DNA from: Bacillus sp. ISL-41
Lineage (GTDB): Bacteria > Bacillota > Bacilli > Bacillales > Cytobacillaceae
Reading direction: 5' to 3'
Length of the DNA: 36,145 bases
NCBI RefSeq assembly: GCF_018613235.1
Contig: NZ_JAGGQP010000043.1
Location: 1-36,145, forward strand
Shown here piece by piece: positions 15,860 through 23,968 of this stretch (within the stretch, counting starts at the first letter, position 1; each line of letters begins with the position of its first letter). Both the position numbers and the translations under genes were made by a program. The notes beneath the pieces were generated by a model. The model worked only from the letters and a program-made list of their open reading frames with translations, searched no databases and was not told where the DNA came from.

Positions 15860-17389
15860 ATGGAAACGACAAATAAAAAAGGTTTTATTTTGCGTTCACT
15901 CGATGTGATTGAGCGTGTGGGAAATAAATTGCCTCATCCGGTCACCTTGTTTGCTATTTTCTCCGTAATGGTCATCGTGCTGTCAGCGGTTTTCTCAGCA
16001 ATGGGTGTAAAAGTGGCAGACCCTATGAATGAAGGGGAATTTTTAACAGTCAAGAACTTGTTAAGCAAGGAAGGGATCGCCTATCTATTTGAAAGTGCCG
16101 TCACTAACTTCACTGGCTTTGCTCCGCTGGGAACGGTTCTTGTTACGATGCTGGGAATCGGGATTGCGGAACGTACTGGTCTGATCAGTGCGGCATTGCG
16201 CGGACTTGTTACTTCTGTTCCTAAGCAATTATTGACTGCTGCGCTTGTTTTTGGCGGCGTTATGTCCAGCATGGCAGCTGACGCTGGTTATGTTGTCTTG
16301 ACACCACTTGGAGCTGTCCTGTTCGCTGGTCTAGGAAGACATCCGCTTGCTGGTTTGGCGGCAGCCTTTGCTGGTGTATCCGGCGGATTCAGCGCAAACC
16401 TGCTGCTGACTTCATTGGACCCGCTTTTAGGTGGTTTGACGAAGGATGCTGCGGCTATTTTTGATCCGGCATATGCTGAAAACATCAACTATGCAATGAA
16501 CTACTATTTCATGATTGTTTCAGTTTTCTTGATTACGATTATTGGAACTTTTGTGACGGATAAAATTGTTGAACCGAGACTCGGCACTTTCAAGGGTGAT
16601 GTGAAAGAAGAGGTTGATTATTTATCTGCTGTTGAGAAAAAAGGTCTTTGGGGAGCTTTGATTTCAATCATCATCACATCAATCGGAATTGCCTTGCTTG
16701 TAATTCCTGAATGGGGACCACTTCGCGGCGGGGAAGAGAACATCATCAATGCTCCATTCTTCCACTCACTGGTGCCTGTCATCTTGATTCTGTTCTTCGT
16801 ACCAGGTTTTGTATACGGCAGAATCACAAAATCAATTAAGGATGATAAGGACGTTGCGGATCAGCTGTCAGACACTATGGCAACAATGGGTTCATACATC
16901 GTTCTGGCATTCGTTGCCGCTCAATTCGTTGCTTATTTCAAGGAATCGAACCTTGGTTTGGTACTGGCTGTAAACGGTGCAGAGCTGCTTGAAAATACAG
17001 GCTTCAATGGAATTCCTTTAATTCTGGCGTTCATCGCCATCTCAGGATTCATTAACCTGTTCATCGGCAGCGCATCTGCCAAATGGGCAATCATGGCGCC
17101 GGTATTCGTGCCAATCATGATGCAAATCGGTTACACACCTGAGTTCACTCAGCTTGTATACCGTATCGCTGACTCAACGACAAATATCATTTCACCATTG
17201 ATGCCATACTTCGCAATCGTCATCGCGTTTGCGCAAAAGTACGACAAGAATGTTGGAATCGGTACACTGATTGCAACGATGCTGCCGTATTCAATTGCCC
17301 TGACGGTGGGCTGGGTAATAATGCTGATCATCTGGATGCTGACAGGAATCGATATCGGTCCAGGGTCTTCCATCTATATGCCTAAATAA
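15860..17389 (+). CDS. AbgT family transporter (p-aminobenzoyl-glutamate type)
   Basis: The 509-aa polytopic membrane protein belongs to the AbgT family. Evidence is the opening LPHPVTLFAIFSVMVIVL, the re-entrant-type stretch AAAFAGVSGGFSANLLLTSL with the family LDPLL, and the C-terminal half with GSASAKWAIMAPVFVPIM and DSTTNIISPLMPYF. About a dozen hydrophobic segments are visible. Family members import p-aminobenzoyl-glutamate or export sulfonamides and related antimetabolites by ion coupling; which applies here is open. ATG 15860 follows GAAGGAG; an in-frame TTG at 15845 would place the ribosome site inside the gene. No abgA/B peptidase genes are adjacent. The GTPDP-like end has no extra domain. 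Confidence 0.92.
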   Translation: METTNKKGFILRSLDVIERVGNKLPHPVTLFAIFSVMVIVLSAVFSAMGVKVADPMNEGEFLTVKNLLSKEGIAYLFESAVTNFTGFAPLGTVLVTMLGIGIAERTGLISAALRGLVTSVPKQLLTAALVFGGVMSSMAADAGYVVLTPLGAVLFAGLGRHPLAGLAAAFAGVSGGFSANLLLTSLDPLLGGLTKDAAAIFDPAYAENINYAMNYYFMIVSVFLITIIGTFVTDKIVEPRLGTFKGDVKEEVDYLSAVEKKGLWGALISIIITSIGIALLVIPEWGPLRGGEENIINAPFFHSLVPVILILFFVPGFVYGRITKSIKDDKDVADQLSDTMATMGSYIVLAFVAAQFVAYFKESNLGLVLAVNGAELLENTGFNGIPLILAFIAISGFINLFIGSASAKWAIMAPVFVPIMMQIGYTPEFTQLVYRIADSTTNIISPLMPYFAIVIAFAQKYDKNVGIGTLIATMLPYSIALTVGWVIMLIIWMLTGIDIGPGSSIYMPK

Positions 17390-17396
17390 TCTCGAA

Positions 17397-17428
17397 GGAA
17401 CCCGAGCGCTTTGCTTGGGTTCTTTTTT
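17397..17428 (+). terminator. terminator after the AbgT gene
   Basis: GGAACCC-AGC pairs with GCT-GGGTTC around a short loop, followed by six T. Confidence 0.88.
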
Positions 17429-17502
17429 ACAAAAAAATACTGCCAAATTTTTCATGTTAAATGTATAATAATAGAACAAATTTGAAGAGGGAGGTGTCTT
17501 CC

Positions 17503-18480
17503 GTGGAACTATGGAATATTTATGACCAATACAGGCATATGACGGACCGGATTCATGAAAGAGGGCAGGAGTTGGAGGCTGGGAATTATCACCTCGTTGT
17601 CCATGTCTGGATTGTGAATGATGACGGCCAGTATCTGATCCAGAGAAGGCAGCCATGGAAAATCGGTTTTCCGAATATGTGGGACTGTTCAGCAGCGGGT
17701 TCTGCGATCATGGGTGATGACAGTGAGCAGGCGGCCATCCGTGAGGTGAAGGAAGAGATCGGAATACACCTGGACATAGAAAAAGGGGAGCGTATCTTCA
17801 CAGTGAAATTTTCGCACGGCTTCGATGATATCTGGCTGGTCAGGCAAAATGTCGGTATTGAAGAGCTGACACTTCAGGAAGAGGAAGTCGCTGAAGCGAG
17901 ATGGGCAAGTGAAGACGAGATAAAGGAAATGGTTAAAAATGGAGAGTTCATTCCGTTTAACTATTTTGATCAGTTATTTGAAATCGTTAATTCGCCTATC
18001 AGCCTGGAAAAAGCTTCAGAAGAGGATGCTGAGGAACTTTTAGCACTGCAAAGAGAAGTATTCATGCCTTTATATAATAAATACCAGGATCATGAAACCA
18101 GCCCGGTAACTCAAACAATGGAGAAATTCTCCGCCAGATTCGAGCGGGGCGATTATTATAAAATCCTTTTTGAAGGCAGGCTTGGGGGCAGTGTTCATGT
18201 CTATGAAAAGTCTCCTGGATTGATGAAGCTGCATATCATCAATATCCTTGAAAAATACCATAATAAAGGCATTGCGCAGGAAGTTATGAAGCGGCTGGAA
18301 CTTATGTACCCGGAAGCAAATGCATGGGAGCTTGATACCATCCTGACTGAAGAGCGCAATTGCTACTTATATGAAAAGATAGGGTATAAACGAACCGGAG
18401 AAGCTAAAGAGATCAACAAAGACCTGACGTTGATACGCTATCGGAAAGACTCCAACTTATCCAAAATTGTGGGTATCTAG
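17503..18480 (+). CDS. Nudix hydrolase - GNAT acetyltransferase fusion
   Basis: This 325-aa two-domain protein starts at GTG 17503, behind GGGAGG (about 17489). The N-terminal half (about 1-170) is a Nudix domain of the YfcD/isomerase-like kind, with HVWIVNDDGQYLIQRR and a Nudix box G-SAIMG-D-DSEQAAI-REVKEEIG. The glutamate after the first spacer is replaced by Asp, while the REVKEE metal site is intact. The C-terminal half (about 175-325) is a GNAT domain with the acetyl-CoA loop EKYHNKGIAQEV, then NCYLYEKIGYKRTGE. It may remove or repair a nucleotide-linked compound and acetylate a small amine, but neither substrate can be read. A -10 TATAAT lies at 17463-17468 with a weak -35. It ends at a bidirectional terminator. 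Confidence 0.88.
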   Translation: MELWNIYDQYRHMTDRIHERGQELEAGNYHLVVHVWIVNDDGQYLIQRRQPWKIGFPNMWDCSAAGSAIMGDDSEQAAIREVKEEIGIHLDIEKGERIFTVKFSHGFDDIWLVRQNVGIEELTLQEEEVAEARWASEDEIKEMVKNGEFIPFNYFDQLFEIVNSPISLEKASEEDAEELLALQREVFMPLYNKYQDHETSPVTQTMEKFSARFERGDYYKILFEGRLGGSVHVYEKSPGLMKLHIINILEKYHNKGIAQEVMKRLELMYPEANAWELDTILTEERNCYLYEKIGYKRTGEAKEINKDLTLIRYRKDSNLSKIVGI

Positions 18481-18507
18481 GTGGCCATATACATACTTCA
18501 CTACATG

Positions 18508-18539
18508 GAAAAGGCCTGCCAATTCAGTCAGGCCTTTTC
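18508..18539. terminator. bidirectional terminator between convergent genes
   Basis: GAAAAGGCCTG pairs perfectly with CAGGCCTTTTC around a 10-nt loop, with T-rich flanks. It serves the Nudix-GNAT gene and the antiporter gene. Confidence 0.9.
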
Positions 18540-18545
18540 GCTTTT

Positions 18546-19502
18546 TTAATTCCGTAAAATAATATAAACCAAATACGCGATATAAACTGCTGCGAGAATG
18601 CCGCCCTCCACTTTTGAAATCTTGAATTTTGATCTTGAGAATATCAGCAGGACAGCTGTCAGAATAATCATCAGGGCGATATCGGTGAAAATTTTATCAT
18701 TGACCGCGAGTGGCGAGATGGTTGCTGATACCCCCAGGACGAAAAGGATGTTAAAGATATTGCTTCCGACAATATTACCGAGAGCGATTTCGCTTTTCTT
18801 TTTCAGGGCAGCGGTAATCGATGTGATTAATTCAGGCAAAGAGGTACCGACAGCGACAATCGTCAAACCTACGAGGGTCTCGCTCATTCCAAGGGAAAGT
18901 GCGATTTCTGTCGCATTATCAACTACCAGGTCACCGCCAAATATAATCGCGGCGAGGCCAGCAAGAGTAATGAATATATTCTTCCCCCAGGTTCCTTTGC
19001 CGGTGACTGCAGCCACATCCGATGCTGGTTCCCGGTTATTCAAGGCAACCTCAATGATGTAATACAGGAAAATCAGAAAGAAAAGAAGAAGGATGATTCC
19101 TTCGCTTCTGCCAATTGAATTAATGTTGGCCATCTGGAGTGCAATATCACTGGCAACTGCTGCCAGCGCAACGCTCGCCAGCAACGTAAAAGGAATCTCT
19201 TTCCGAATGGTTGTTGTTTCAACTGCAAGTGGATTGATCATGGCAGTGATGCCGACAACCAGTGTGATATTGAAGATATTGCTTCCAATCACGTTCCCAA
19301 GAGAAACCGCGCTGCTTCCCTCCATTGCGGCAATGATACTGACGGTTGCTTCCGGTGAGCTTGTTCCGAAAGCGACAATTGTCAACCCTACCAATAATGG
19401 AGGTACCCGGAGCAGAGCCGCGATTTTTGATGCCCCGTCGACAAAGTAGTCAGCACCTTTTATGAGTAAAGCAAAACCTATGGCTAAAAGGATATATGTC
19501 AA
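18546..19502 (-). CDS. CaCA-family Ca2+/Na+ (cation) antiporter
   Basis: The 318-aa membrane protein has the two inverted alpha repeats of the calcium/cation antiporter superfamily. The first is VGLTIVAFGTSSPEATVS and GNVIGSNIFNI; the second is VGLTIVAVGTSLPELITS and GNIVGSNIFNI. The acidic residues in both TSxPE motifs bind the ion. About ten transmembrane helices and the YrbG-like length fit a bacterial Na+/Ca2+ or H+/Ca2+ exchanger that expels Ca2+. The start is TTG at 19502, with AGGGAGATGG just upstream on the minus strand. The exact ions are inference. It stands alone between two terminators. Confidence 0.92.
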   Translation of the reverse strand: MTYILLAIGFALLIKGADYFVDGASKIAALLRVPPLLVGLTIVAFGTSSPEATVSIIAAMEGSSAVSLGNVIGSNIFNITLVVGITAMINPLAVETTTIRKEIPFTLLASVALAAVASDIALQMANINSIGRSEGIILLLFFLIFLYYIIEVALNNREPASDVAAVTGKGTWGKNIFITLAGLAAIIFGGDLVVDNATEIALSLGMSETLVGLTIVAVGTSLPELITSITAALKKKSEIALGNIVGSNIFNILFVLGVSATISPLAVNDKIFTDIALMIILTAVLLIFSRSKFKISKVEGGILAAVYIAYLVYIILRN

Positions 19503-19573
19503 ATTACCATCTCCCTAAAAAGATTACTGTTTACAAGATAGCAAAAAAATCCTCCAAAGAAAAATTTCAGCAG

Positions 19574-19605
19574 CAAAAAAAGACGACTCGGAGTGAGTCG
19601 CCTTT
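19574..19605 (-). terminator. terminator of the dtpT gene
   Basis: On the minus strand GGCGACTC pairs with GAGTCGTC and is followed by seven T. Confidence 0.85.
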
Positions 19606-19617
19606 TGTATAACAGAA

Positions 19618-21111
19618 TTATTTAATTCCCTTCATATACCCTTGAATCTTTGGAGACATGATGAACAGGATGATACCCAGCACGATGGATGCCCCACCGA
19701 TTGTACCGAAGTAAGCCATCTCTGTTTCAGCAGAGTAGAACTTGACGATCTGTGCGTTAATAGCTTGTGCTGCTGCACTTGCAAGGAACCAGAGGCTCAT
19801 TGTTTGTGCAGAGAAAGCAGCCGGTGCCAATTTTGTTGTTGCTGACAGACCAACTGGGGAAATCAGCAATTCACCGAATACTACGATCAGGTAGCTAAGT
19901 ACAAGCCATAATGGACTAACAAGTGCATCTGAACCTGTGAAGTATCCAGGAATCAGGATGACAAGGAATGAAAGGCCGGCAAACATCAATGAGAATGAGA
20001 ACTTCTTAGGAATTGATGGCTGACGGTCGCCAAGCTTCACCCAGAACCCAGCAAAGATTGGTGCAAAGATAATGATGAATAATGGGTTCAGTGACTGGAA
20101 CCATGCTGGAGAGATGGAAATTCCAGCGAATTCTAATTGGGTACGCTTGTCCGCATAGTTTGCAAGGATGGTTGAGCCTTGCTCCTGGATTGCCCAAAAC
20201 ATGACAGCTGCCAGGAATAGCGGAATATATGCAAGAACGCGTGAACGTTCAACTTCAGTTGTTTTAGGGCTGCGATACATGATGATAAAGTATGCAGTCG
20301 GAATTAAGATACCTAGGATTGTTACAAGGTTAATAAAGCTTTCGAATGTTAAAAGTCCAGCAGGAATTAAAATAGCACTTAAAATACCGATTGCGACAAC
20401 CGCTATAGCAAAAATCGTGAAAGTTTTCTTCTTTTCAGAAGGAGAAAGCGGGTTTGGTACAGCTGTACCAGCAAGACCAAGATTCTTTTTCTTTGTAAGA
20501 ACAAAAACAACTAGTCCAATAAACATACCGATTGCGGCAATTGCAAAGCCGTAATGGAAGTTGTAAGCCTCAGAAACTGCTCCAACAATTAGCGGCGCAA
20601 GGAACGCACCTGCGTTGATCCCCATATAGAAGATAGTGAAACCAGCGTCACGACGAGCATCGTTTTCGCTGTACATCTCACCAACGACAGTGGATACGTT
20701 TGGCTTCAAAAGACCTGTTCCGATTACGATCAGGATCATCGAAACGAAGAACATTGTGATGCTGCCAGGAATCGCAAGTGCGATATGACCTAACATAATC
20801 AGGACTCCGCCGTAGAATACAGCTTTTGATGTACCGAATATACGGTCAGCCAGCCATCCGCCGATGACACCTGACATATAAACGAGTGAGCCGTAAATGG
20901 ACATGATAGAAAGCGCTAACGTTTCATCAAGCCCTAAACCGCCTTTTGATACTTCGTAATACATGTAGAATACGAGGATCGCTCTCATTCCATAGTAAGA
21001 GAAACGTTCCCAGAATTCTGTGAAGAAAAGTGTGAAAAGTCCCTTTGGATGTCCGAAGAATCCTGATTGAGGAACACTATCCACAATTTTCTGCCTATTA
21101 AGGTTTGACAT
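19618..21111 (-). CDS. dtpT: proton-dependent di-/tripeptide transporter
   Basis: The 497-aa protein belongs to the POT/PTR2 family. It opens with GFFGHPKGLFTLFFTEFWER then FSYYGMRAILVFYM, which contains the ExxER signature motif for proton coupling. GTGLLKPNVSTVVGEMY and FYMGINAGAFLAP are the PTR2 signatures. Twelve to fourteen transmembrane segments are visible. It imports di- and tripeptides with protons, as DtpT of B. subtilis and Lactococcus does. ATG follows AGGGAGGGG. A strong promoter lies 27-55 nt upstream, so the gene is probably well expressed. No peptidase gene is nearby. Confidence 0.95.
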   Translation of the reverse strand: MSNLNRQKIVDSVPQSGFFGHPKGLFTLFFTEFWERFSYYGMRAILVFYMYYEVSKGGLGLDETLALSIMSIYGSLVYMSGVIGGWLADRIFGTSKAVFYGGVLIMLGHIALAIPGSITMFFVSMILIVIGTGLLKPNVSTVVGEMYSENDARRDAGFTIFYMGINAGAFLAPLIVGAVSEAYNFHYGFAIAAIGMFIGLVVFVLTKKKNLGLAGTAVPNPLSPSEKKKTFTIFAIAVVAIGILSAILIPAGLLTFESFINLVTILGILIPTAYFIIMYRSPKTTEVERSRVLAYIPLFLAAVMFWAIQEQGSTILANYADKRTQLEFAGISISPAWFQSLNPLFIIIFAPIFAGFWVKLGDRQPSIPKKFSFSLMFAGLSFLVILIPGYFTGSDALVSPLWLVLSYLIVVFGELLISPVGLSATTKLAPAAFSAQTMSLWFLASAAAQAINAQIVKFYSAETEMAYFGTIGGASIVLGIILFIMSPKIQGYMKGIK

Positions 21112-21137
21112 GATTACCCCTCCCTATTTTCTATTTT

Positions 21138-21166
21138 AGGATACTTTTTGATGTGTGAATTGTCAA
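21138..21166 (-). promoter_or_regulatory. strong SigA promoter for dtpT
   Basis: On the minus strand TTGACA (perfect), a 17-nt spacer and TATCCT stand directly upstream of the dtpT ribosome binding site. Confidence 0.82.
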
Positions 21167-21430
21167 AAACAATATTAGGAAGGAATATCCTGAAGTGTTG
21201 ATATATAAGTGTTTTTGGTGATTTCCACACAAAAAGAAAGTTTATTAAAAATTATTAAATTAATAAGAATTTGTTAAATAATCAGGTAAATTAGTAAAAA
21301 TATCCCATGGCGCACAAAACCGTATTTACCCACTTTTACAGAATGACAAACCAACAATTGGGATGAATATTTATTAGCCATCAGGGTATTCGTAGAATAT
21401 AAGGCTTATTGATGAAAGGGAGGGAAAACA
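21167..21430. other. AT-rich divergent intergenic region
   Basis: Between the dtpT promoter and the DUF305 gene there is a very AT-rich stretch (about 21240-21305, many TTAAT/AATTA steps). This is suitable for a regulator site or an UP element. No canonical CodY box, open frame or strong hairpin is seen. The DUF305 promoter is not clear. Confidence 0.45.
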
Positions 21431-21889
21431 ATGAAGAATAAATACGGCAGATTTGCACTGATGGTACTGACTTCCACGGTTATCATGTTCATTCTCATGT
21501 ATTTAAATGCCTACAGTATTGATCACGTATTCTTCAGTGAAACTAGACTTTACATGGCTTTGATTATGGGCGGTGTGATGGCCATTGTCATGCTATCTTT
21601 CATGCTTAAGATGTATACAAACAAGAAAGTCAATATAGGTATTTATGCCGGAAGTGCTTTATTGATCGCTGTTTCGTTGTTTCTGGTACGCAGCCAGACA
21701 ACCGTTGATGATACATCATGGATGAAAGCAATGATTCCACACCACTCAATTGCCATCCTGACAAGTGAGCGTGCCGAAATCGAGGATCCTCGCGTGAGAA
21801 AACTTGCTGACGAAATTATCAAGGCACAGCGTAAAGAGATCAGCGAAATGAAGACGCTGATCAAAGATCTTGAAGAGAAGGAAGACTAA
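21431..21889 (+). CDS. membrane protein with C-terminal DUF305 domain
   Basis: The 152-aa protein has three N-terminal hydrophobic segments (about 8-28, 38-58, 69-87). A short DUF305 helix-pair domain follows with WMKAMIPHHSIAILTSERA and DPRVRKLADEIIKAQRKEI. The HH pair and Met residues are the conserved centre of DUF305, a ferritin-like fold often found near copper and redox genes. Here the domain should face the outside or the cytoplasm depending on topology; three segments with a basic N-terminus favour outside. ATG follows GGGAGGG. Metal binding is a family-based suggestion. No copper genes are adjacent. Confidence 0.85.
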   Translation: MKNKYGRFALMVLTSTVIMFILMYLNAYSIDHVFFSETRLYMALIMGGVMAIVMLSFMLKMYTNKKVNIGIYAGSALLIAVSLFLVRSQTTVDDTSWMKAMIPHHSIAILTSERAEIEDPRVRKLADEIIKAQRKEISEMKTLIKDLEEKED

Positions 21890-21900
21890 CTGGTATTTTC

Positions 21901-21940
21901 AAAAGAGACTAGTCCATATCTGGATTAGTCTCTTTTCTTT
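21901..21940 (+). terminator. terminator after the DUF305 gene
   Basis: AAAAGAGACTAGTCC pairs with GGATTAGTCTCTTTT (one wobble), followed by CTTTT. Confidence 0.9.
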
Positions 21941-22011
21941 TATCCATAAAGGAAAACTTGCTAGTGGTGGAGAATTATCGTGAGTACTGAATATCTTTAG
22001 GAGTGACTGAA

Positions 22012-22848
22012 ATGAAGACTAAATTAATTTTAGTAGAGGGCCTTCCTGGATCGGGAAAGTCGACAACCGCGGGGTTGATTCATGAAATTCTTACTGAGAA
22101 TCAAGTATCAGCTGAGCTTTATATGGAAGGGAACCTCGATCATCCAGCAGATTATGAGGGTGTTGCTTATTTTACAGAAGTAGAGTTTGAATATCTTCTT
22201 AATGAGAGCGGCAGTCTCAGCAGGGTTTTTCAGGATTGGGTAATCGTTAAGAGGGGGCGGCGTCTGCTGCCGTATATGAAAATTAAAAATGAACTAGGCA
22301 GTGGTTTTCCGGACGAATTCTTTGCCGCTATCTCCAAAAAAGATGTATATGAAATTCCGCTGGAGGAGAATATCGCAGTCATTTCGGAAAGCTGGGAAGA
22401 ATTTGCAAGACAAGCAGCTTCGGAAGAAAAAGTCTATATTTTTGAGTGCTGTTTTATCCAAAATCCAGTGACTGTGGGCATGGTCAAGTATGGAGCGGAA
22501 TCAGAAGTGACCCTTGGATATGTAAACAGGCTGGCTGAAGCCGTAAAAGCTCTAAACCCTTTGCTTGTCTATGTAAGGCAGGAAGACATCGGAAAATCGT
22601 TCCGCAAAGCAGTGACAGAAAGGCCTGATGACTGGTTTAATGGTTTTGTTCATTATTACACGTCTCAAGGGTACGGGATGGTAAATGAACTGAGTGGGCT
22701 GGATGGCACAATTGAAGTCCTAAAAGCAAGGCAGGAACTCGAGGATAGTATTATTAATCAACTCCCTATTTCTGCGCACATCCTGAATAATTCACAATTT
22801 GATTTTAGTATACATAGGGAAAATTTAAAGAAAAATCTTAAATGGTAA
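22012..22848 (+). CDS. P-loop NTPase, nucleoside/small-molecule kinase-like
   Basis: The 278-aa protein has a Walker A motif GLPGSGKST at residues 10-18, directly at the N-terminus, as in shikimate/adenylate/thymidylate-type kinases and AAA_33-like proteins. The rest has no recognised signature; a thymidylate-kinase-like fold is possible. Residues such as LLVYVRQEDIGKSFRKAV suggest a lid-like basic region. ATG 22012 is 8 nt after AGGAG at 21999-22003; an in-frame GTG at 22003 overlaps that site and is rejected. It may phosphorylate a small metabolite, but the substrate is unknown. The gene is alone. Confidence 0.75.
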   Translation: MKTKLILVEGLPGSGKSTTAGLIHEILTENQVSAELYMEGNLDHPADYEGVAYFTEVEFEYLLNESGSLSRVFQDWVIVKRGRRLLPYMKIKNELGSGFPDEFFAAISKKDVYEIPLEENIAVISESWEEFARQAASEEKVYIFECCFIQNPVTVGMVKYGAESEVTLGYVNRLAEAVKALNPLLVYVRQEDIGKSFRKAVTERPDDWFNGFVHYYTSQGYGMVNELSGLDGTIEVLKARQELEDSIINQLPISAHILNNSQFDFSIHRENLKKNLKW

Positions 22849-22869
22849 CACTATTACAATTTTATTCAC

Positions 22870-22900
22870 GAGTCTGATTATTCTTTGAATCAGGCTCTTT
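22870..22900 (+). terminator. weak terminator after the P-loop gene
   Basis: GAG-CTGATT pairs with AATCAG-CTC, with a T/G bulge, and is followed by only three T. Confidence 0.5.
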
Positions 22901-23103
22901 GGCGTGTTTTTAGAATAAATGAATCCATCAAGAGATTAGCAGAGTACAAGAAAAATTATGGCAAAAAGGATGCTGCCGATTAGCAGTGCTTTTTTTATGA
23001 TTTGCAGGGTAACTCAAAAGCATGAAAATAAAGAGTTTTATTGGAATATCCCGGAAAATCCATGTAATATAATAGTGTGAGGGGTATGTAAGGGGTGGAT
23101 TGT

Positions 23104-23700
23104 ATGGGACAGATTTTGTATAAAAAAATTTATAGTGTGAAAGAAGGGTATCTTTCACTGCATAAAGGGTTACGGACAACTGGATATTTATCTAGAGCAA
23201 AGAGAAACAAGCTAATGTCATCACAATTTATTGAAAGAATCATGCTGGCAGTCACTGAGGTGAATGGTTGCGAGGTATGTTCCTACGCCCATACGAAAAT
23301 TGCATTGGAGCAGGGAATGAGCAATGAGGAAATCCAGATGCTGCTATCCGGGACAGCAGAAAATATTCCAAGGGACGAAATGCCGGGGATCCTGTTTGCG
23401 CAGCACTATGCTGATTCGAGGGGAAATCCCACGGAAGAATCCTGGAAGAGGATTGTTGATGTCTATGGGCAAGAGAAGGCATGGGGTATATTAGCTGCTA
23501 TCCGGATTATCATGATCGGAAATGTTTTTGGCATTCCTTTGAGTGGCTTGAGGACGCGCCTGAAAGGAAAGCCAAGCGGGAAAACCAATGTATTTTATGA
23601 GCTTTCGATGATTCTCAGCTTCCCTATACTTTTTCCGCCAGCGTTGTTACACGGATTAATTTTGAGTGCATTAAAAAAGCCGGTTATCGAATTTCCATAG
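23104..23700 (+). CDS. carboxymuconolactone decarboxylase-like (AhpD-type) protein
   Basis: The 198-aa protein has the AhpD/CMD core: C56-E-V-C59 in NGCEVCSYAHTKIALEQG with H63 and a helical surround. AhpD-type proteins use this CxxC-H site as a thiol redox centre that reduces peroxiredoxins or lipoyl groups; the broader CMD family also includes decarboxylases and proteins of unknown function. A hydrophobic C-terminal tail of about 25 residues (SMILSFPILFPPALLHGLIL) may be membrane-bound, which is unusual for AhpD. ATG 23104 follows AAGGGG by 8 nt; the GTG at 23095 overlaps the ribosome site. No ahpC-like gene is adjacent. The enzymatic role is open. Confidence 0.85.
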   Translation: MGQILYKKIYSVKEGYLSLHKGLRTTGYLSRAKRNKLMSSQFIERIMLAVTEVNGCEVCSYAHTKIALEQGMSNEEIQMLLSGTAENIPRDEMPGILFAQHYADSRGNPTEESWKRIVDVYGQEKAWGILAAIRIIMIGNVFGIPLSGLRTRLKGKPSGKTNVFYELSMILSFPILFPPALLHGLILSALKKPVIEFP

Positions 23701-23706
23701 AATCAG

Positions 23707-23738
23707 AAAATCCTGTTCCGAACAAGGAACAGGATTTT
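23707..23738 (+). terminator. terminator after the AhpD-like gene
   Basis: AAAATCCTGTTCC and GGAACAGGATTTT form a perfect 13-bp stem around a 6-nt loop; the tail is AT-rich rather than a pure T run. Confidence 0.85.
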
Positions 23739-23766
23739 ATTTATCTGACTCATACATTCTAATAAA

Positions 23767-23893
23767 GGTCACTAATAGAGGGTAACGGTACTGCGTATTG
23801 GCGCCCGAAAAATCCAAGTCGAGGAAAAACAGATCACCAATAGAGCGTATTGGCGCCCAAATAATCCAAATAGCGGAAAAACAGGTTACCGAT
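23767..23893. repeat. 52-nt tandem repeat array C
   Basis: TATTGGCGCCC units begin at 23796 and 23848, exactly 52 nt apart. GATCAC (23832) and GGTTAC (23884) each lie 28 nt after CCCG or its derivative. A preceding half-unit has GGTCAC at 23767, shifted by 13 nt relative to the period because of an apparent insertion (GGTAACGGTACTG) before the CGTATTGG. The unit junction can fold as CACCAATA / TATTGGCG. It sits between the AhpD-like gene and the amidase. Confidence 0.88.
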
Positions 23894-23968
23894 GAATGAT
23901 GCATAACAAAAGAGGAATTTAAATATTTTTAGAGAAAGTAGATAAAAAAATAGATGGTGGTGAGGGCG

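Noticed and set aside
22962-22998. Possible second terminator before the AhpD-like gene
   Set aside because: The stem is short and bulged, so it was not called.
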